A stretch of DNA of 64,000 nucleotides, taken from NCBI RefSeq assembly GCF_002081715.1, contig NZ_MUKP01000025.1, positions 1-64,000 on the forward strand, given 5' to 3'. Position 1 is the first letter of the stretch. Each line of letters begins with the position of its first letter. The stretch comes from Nocardia donostiensis (lineage in GTDB: Bacteria > Actinomycetota > Actinomycetes > Mycobacteriales > Mycobacteriaceae). The notes beneath the pieces are model-generated. The model ran no database searches and was not told the origin of the DNA. It worked only from the letters and a program-made list of their open reading frames with translations. The position numbers and the translations under genes were made by a program. Positions 61,876-64,000 of the stretch are shown here, one piece after another.

Positions 61876-62684
61876 TGCCGCGTTTCGAACCTCATCCCGA
61901 ACGCCGTCCGGCGATTATCGCGGGCGCGTCCTCCGGGATCGGCGCCGCCACCGCCGTCGCCCTCGCCGAACTCGGGCATCCGGTGGCGTTGGGGGCGCGG
62001 CGTGTCGGCATCTGCGACGAGCTGGCCGAGAAGATCCGCGCCGACGGCGGGACGGCGTTCGCGCATCGGCTCGATGTGACCGATCAGGAGTCGGTGACCG
62101 CGTTCGTTGCGGCGGCCGAGGAGGCGATCGGGCCGACCGAGATCCTCGTCTCGGGTGCCGGGGATATCGAATTCGGGTTGATCCAGGAGATGGATCCGGA
62201 GCTTTTTCTGCATCAGGTGACGGTGCATCTGGTCGGCCAGCATCGGATGGTGCATGCGGTGCTGCCCGGGATGATGCAGCGGCGTCGCGGGGATGTGGTG
62301 TTGATCAGTTCCGACTGCGCGCCCACGCCGCGTCCACGTAACGGCGCCTACAGCGCGGCCAAGGCCGGTGTCGAAGCGATGGGCCAACAGTTGCGCATGG
62401 AATTGGAAGGCACCGGTATCCGTGCTTCCCTCGTCCGTCCCGGCCCCACCGTGACCGGGATGGGTATGAACGCCACCCCCGAAGTGGTCGGTCCGCTGCT
62501 GGAGGACTGGCAGAAATGGGGATTCGCCCGCCATCCCTACATGCTGCGCGCCAGCGACCTGGCCGCCGCCGTCACCGCCGTCGTCTCCACACCCCGCGGC
62601 GCCCACCTGGTCCTGGTCGAGGTGCAGCCCGAAGCCCCGCTGCGTCCGCCGCCGGAACCGGAGGAACGAAAGGATCATCCATGA
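61875..62684 (+). CDS. Short-chain dehydrogenase (Rv0765c-like)
   Basis: A 269-residue SDR: PAIIAGASSGIGAATAVALA, VSGAGDIEFG in place of the usual NNAG, catalytic region ISSDCAPTPRPRNGAYSAAK, and a C-terminal PPPEPEERKDHP tail. It resembles Rv0765c, found between CYP51 and CYP123 in M. tuberculosis. ATG 61875 overlaps the preceding P450 stop by 1 base with GGAGG 7 bases upstream; its stop overlaps the next P450 start by 4. The three genes form one coupled unit. Confidence 0.88.
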   Translation: MPRFEPHPERRPAIIAGASSGIGAATAVALAELGHPVALGARRVGICDELAEKIRADGGTAFAHRLDVTDQESVTAFVAAAEEAIGPTEILVSGAGDIEFGLIQEMDPELFLHQVTVHLVGQHRMVHAVLPGMMQRRRGDVVLISSDCAPTPRPRNGAYSAAKAGVEAMGQQLRMELEGTGIRASLVRPGPTVTGMGMNATPEVVGPLLEDWQKWGFARHPYMLRASDLAAAVTAVVSTPRGAHLVLVEVQPEAPLRPPPEPEERKDHP

Positions 62685-63904
62685 CAACGGCACTTCCCCC
62701 CGGCTTCGATTTCACCGATCCGGCACTGTGGGAAAACCGCAGTCCGGTCGAAGAATTCGCCCTGCTGCGGCGCACCGCCCCGGTCTGGTGGAACGCCCAA
62801 CCCGATGAAACCTCCGGCGGTTTCAACGACGGCGGGTACTGGGTGGTCAGCACGCTCGACGATGTCCGGGAGATCTCGCGTAATCCGGAGCTGTACTCCT
62901 CGCAGGACAAAGGCGCCATCATCCGGCTGCCGGGCGATATCACGCCGGAGCAGATGTCGGTCACCGGCGCGCTGCTGGTGAATATGGACCCGCCGAAACA
63001 TTCCAAGGTGCGCCGGATCATTTCCAAGGGGTTCACCCCGCGTGCGGTGGAGGGCCTGCGGGCCGCGCTCACCGAGCGCGCCGAACGTATCGTGGCTGCG
63101 GCCAAGAAAACTGGCGGCGGAGATTTCGTGAGCCAGGTGGCCGTCGAACTGCCGCTGCAGGCGATCGCGGAACTGCTCGGTGTACCGCAGGAAGACCGCA
63201 AGAAGATATTCGAGTGGTCGAACCAGATGCTCAACTACGACGACCCGGAATACGGTGACCCGACCGTCGCTTCGGCCGAAATCCTGGGCTACGCCTGGAA
63301 TATGGCCGAGCAGCGGCGGGCGTGCCCGGTCGACGATATCGTCACCCAGTTGGTCAATGCCGATGTCGACGGGGAACATCTGGCGTCGGACGAATTCGGC
63401 TTCTTCGTCATCCTGCTCGCGGTCGCGGGAAACGAAACCACCCGCAATGCCATCACCCACGGTATGAAGGCCTTCGTCGACCACCCCGAACAGTGGGAGC
63501 TCTACCAGCAGCAGCGGCCACGCACCGCGCCCGACGAAATCGTTCGCTGGGCCACACCGGTCACCGCATTCCAGCGCACCGCAACCGCCGATCATGTGCT
63601 CGGCAGCAAGGAGATCAAGAAGGGGCAGCGCCTCGGCTTGTTCTACAGCTCGGCCAATTTCGACGAGGCAGGTTTCGCCGACCCGTTCACCTTCGATGTG
63701 CTGCGCGATCCCAACCCGCACGTGGGCTTCGGCGGCACCGGGACGCACTACTGTGTCGGCGCCAACCTGGCCAGACTGGAAATCGATCTGATGTTCAACG
63801 CGATCGCCGACGCCATGCCCGGCCTGCGGCAGGTAGCGGATCCGGTACGGTTGCGCTCGGGGTGGATCAACGGAATCAAGAGTTGGCAGGTGCAATACGA
63901 GTGA
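62681..63904 (+). CDS. Cytochrome P450, CYP125-family (steroid C26-hydroxylase-like)
   Basis: A 407-residue P450 closely resembling CYP125: LPPGFDFTDPALWENRSPVE, NMDPPKHSKVRRIISKGFTP, SQVAVELPLQAIAELLGVPQ, DEFGFFVILLAVAGNETTRN, DEIVRWATPVTAFQRTA, heme loop FGGTGTHYCVGANLARLE and GWINGIKSWQVQYE. CYP125 hydroxylates the terminal methyl of cholesterol or cholestenone side chains. The side-by-side placement with a KstR-like box supports a sterol-type substrate. ATG 62681 overlaps the SDR stop by 4 bases with AAGGA 6 bases upstream. Confidence 0.88.
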   Translation: MTTALPPGFDFTDPALWENRSPVEEFALLRRTAPVWWNAQPDETSGGFNDGGYWVVSTLDDVREISRNPELYSSQDKGAIIRLPGDITPEQMSVTGALLVNMDPPKHSKVRRIISKGFTPRAVEGLRAALTERAERIVAAAKKTGGGDFVSQVAVELPLQAIAELLGVPQEDRKKIFEWSNQMLNYDDPEYGDPTVASAEILGYAWNMAEQRRACPVDDIVTQLVNADVDGEHLASDEFGFFVILLAVAGNETTRNAITHGMKAFVDHPEQWELYQQQRPRTAPDEIVRWATPVTAFQRTATADHVLGSKEIKKGQRLGLFYSSANFDEAGFADPFTFDVLRDPNPHVGFGGTGTHYCVGANLARLEIDLMFNAIADAMPGLRQVADPVRLRSGWINGIKSWQVQYE

Positions 63905-64000
63905 ACATACGAGACATTCCGGTGCGCACGTTGTCCGGGGACGAGTCCACACTGGCCGGGCTGGTCGGTGACCGAGTGGTGCTGCTGGTCAATGTGGCCT
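63901..64000 (+). CDS. Glutathione peroxidase-like protein, N-terminus only
   Basis: The first 33 codons of a gene cut by the right edge. It starts at GTG 63901, overlapping the CYP125-like stop as GTGA, and reads NIRDIPVRTLSGDESTLAGL then VGDRVVLLVNVA, which matches the start of thioredoxin-fold glutathione peroxidases just before their active-site ASKCG. It may protect the P450 chemistry from peroxides, using thioredoxin rather than glutathione in this lineage; that is inferred. Confidence 0.7.
   Translation, partial: MNIRDIPVRTLSGDESTLAGLVGDRVVLLVNVA

Noticed and set aside
1..64000. tRNA or rRNA genes
   Set aside because: No cloverleaf with a plausible T-loop and acceptor stem and no rRNA-like sequence was recognised on reading.

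Overview
The window is high-GC actinobacterial chromosome, most likely Nocardia or a close mycolate-containing relative. The evidence is a fused Kgd-type 2-oxoglutarate decarboxylase, a mycothiol-dependent formaldehyde dehydrogenase, EspG/WxG type VII secretion genes, CYP125- and CYP123-like P450s, a deazaflavin (F420)-type oxidoreductase, and gene orders that recall Mycobacterium tuberculosis. All assignments come from reading the sequence; no database search was run.

Region by region. 0-6 kb: cell-wall transglycosylase, DUF1003 membrane protein and an MgtE-N/CBS protein (minus strand), then a CitE-like lyase, a 17M-type stress protein, a suppressor-of-fused protein and a PHP phosphoesterase (plus). 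6-12.4 kb: malic enzyme, a possible structured RNA, an orphan osmolyte-binding lipoprotein, a DHA2 efflux pump and a FadD15-like acyl-CoA ligase, the last two converging on a 20-bp hairpin. 12.4-16.8 kb: a mymA-like operon (Baeyer-Villiger-type monooxygenase, SDR, esterase) divergent from a TetR regulator, with repeated operators between them. 16.9-24.7 kb: kgd and a fused two-cassette ABC exporter. 25-29.7 kb: an ABC-2 transporter with an unusual ATPase, a GST-like reductase and an enoyl-CoA hydratase.

29.8-38.2 kb is the most unusual stretch. It has an adenylate-forming enzyme that ends where its C-terminal subdomain should begin, three copies (one at 25 kb) of a modular intergenic repeat including a 4 x 36-bp tandem array, a PtpB-like phosphatase, a regulator-like protein without a DNA-binding domain, and a full-length but catalytically eroded RecB-nuclease/helicase homologue.

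38.3-54.5 kb: DEAD-box helicase, nitrilase-family amidase, phosphoribosyltransferase, a small type VII secretion cluster, secreted and lipoprotein genes, a paired acyl-CoA dehydrogenase operon, a 44-residue small-protein gene with its own hairpin, the mycothiol/formaldehyde pair and a P450. 54.6-64 kb: a divergent oxidative cluster resembling the M. tuberculosis Rv0764c-Rv0770 region (aldehyde dehydrogenase, SDRs, HIBADH-like and FAD dehydrogenases, TetR regulator, deazaflavin enzyme; opposite them CYP123-like, SDR, CYP125-like and a glutathione peroxidase cut by the window edge). A KstR-like box in the divergent promoter suggests sterol or terpenoid oxidation.
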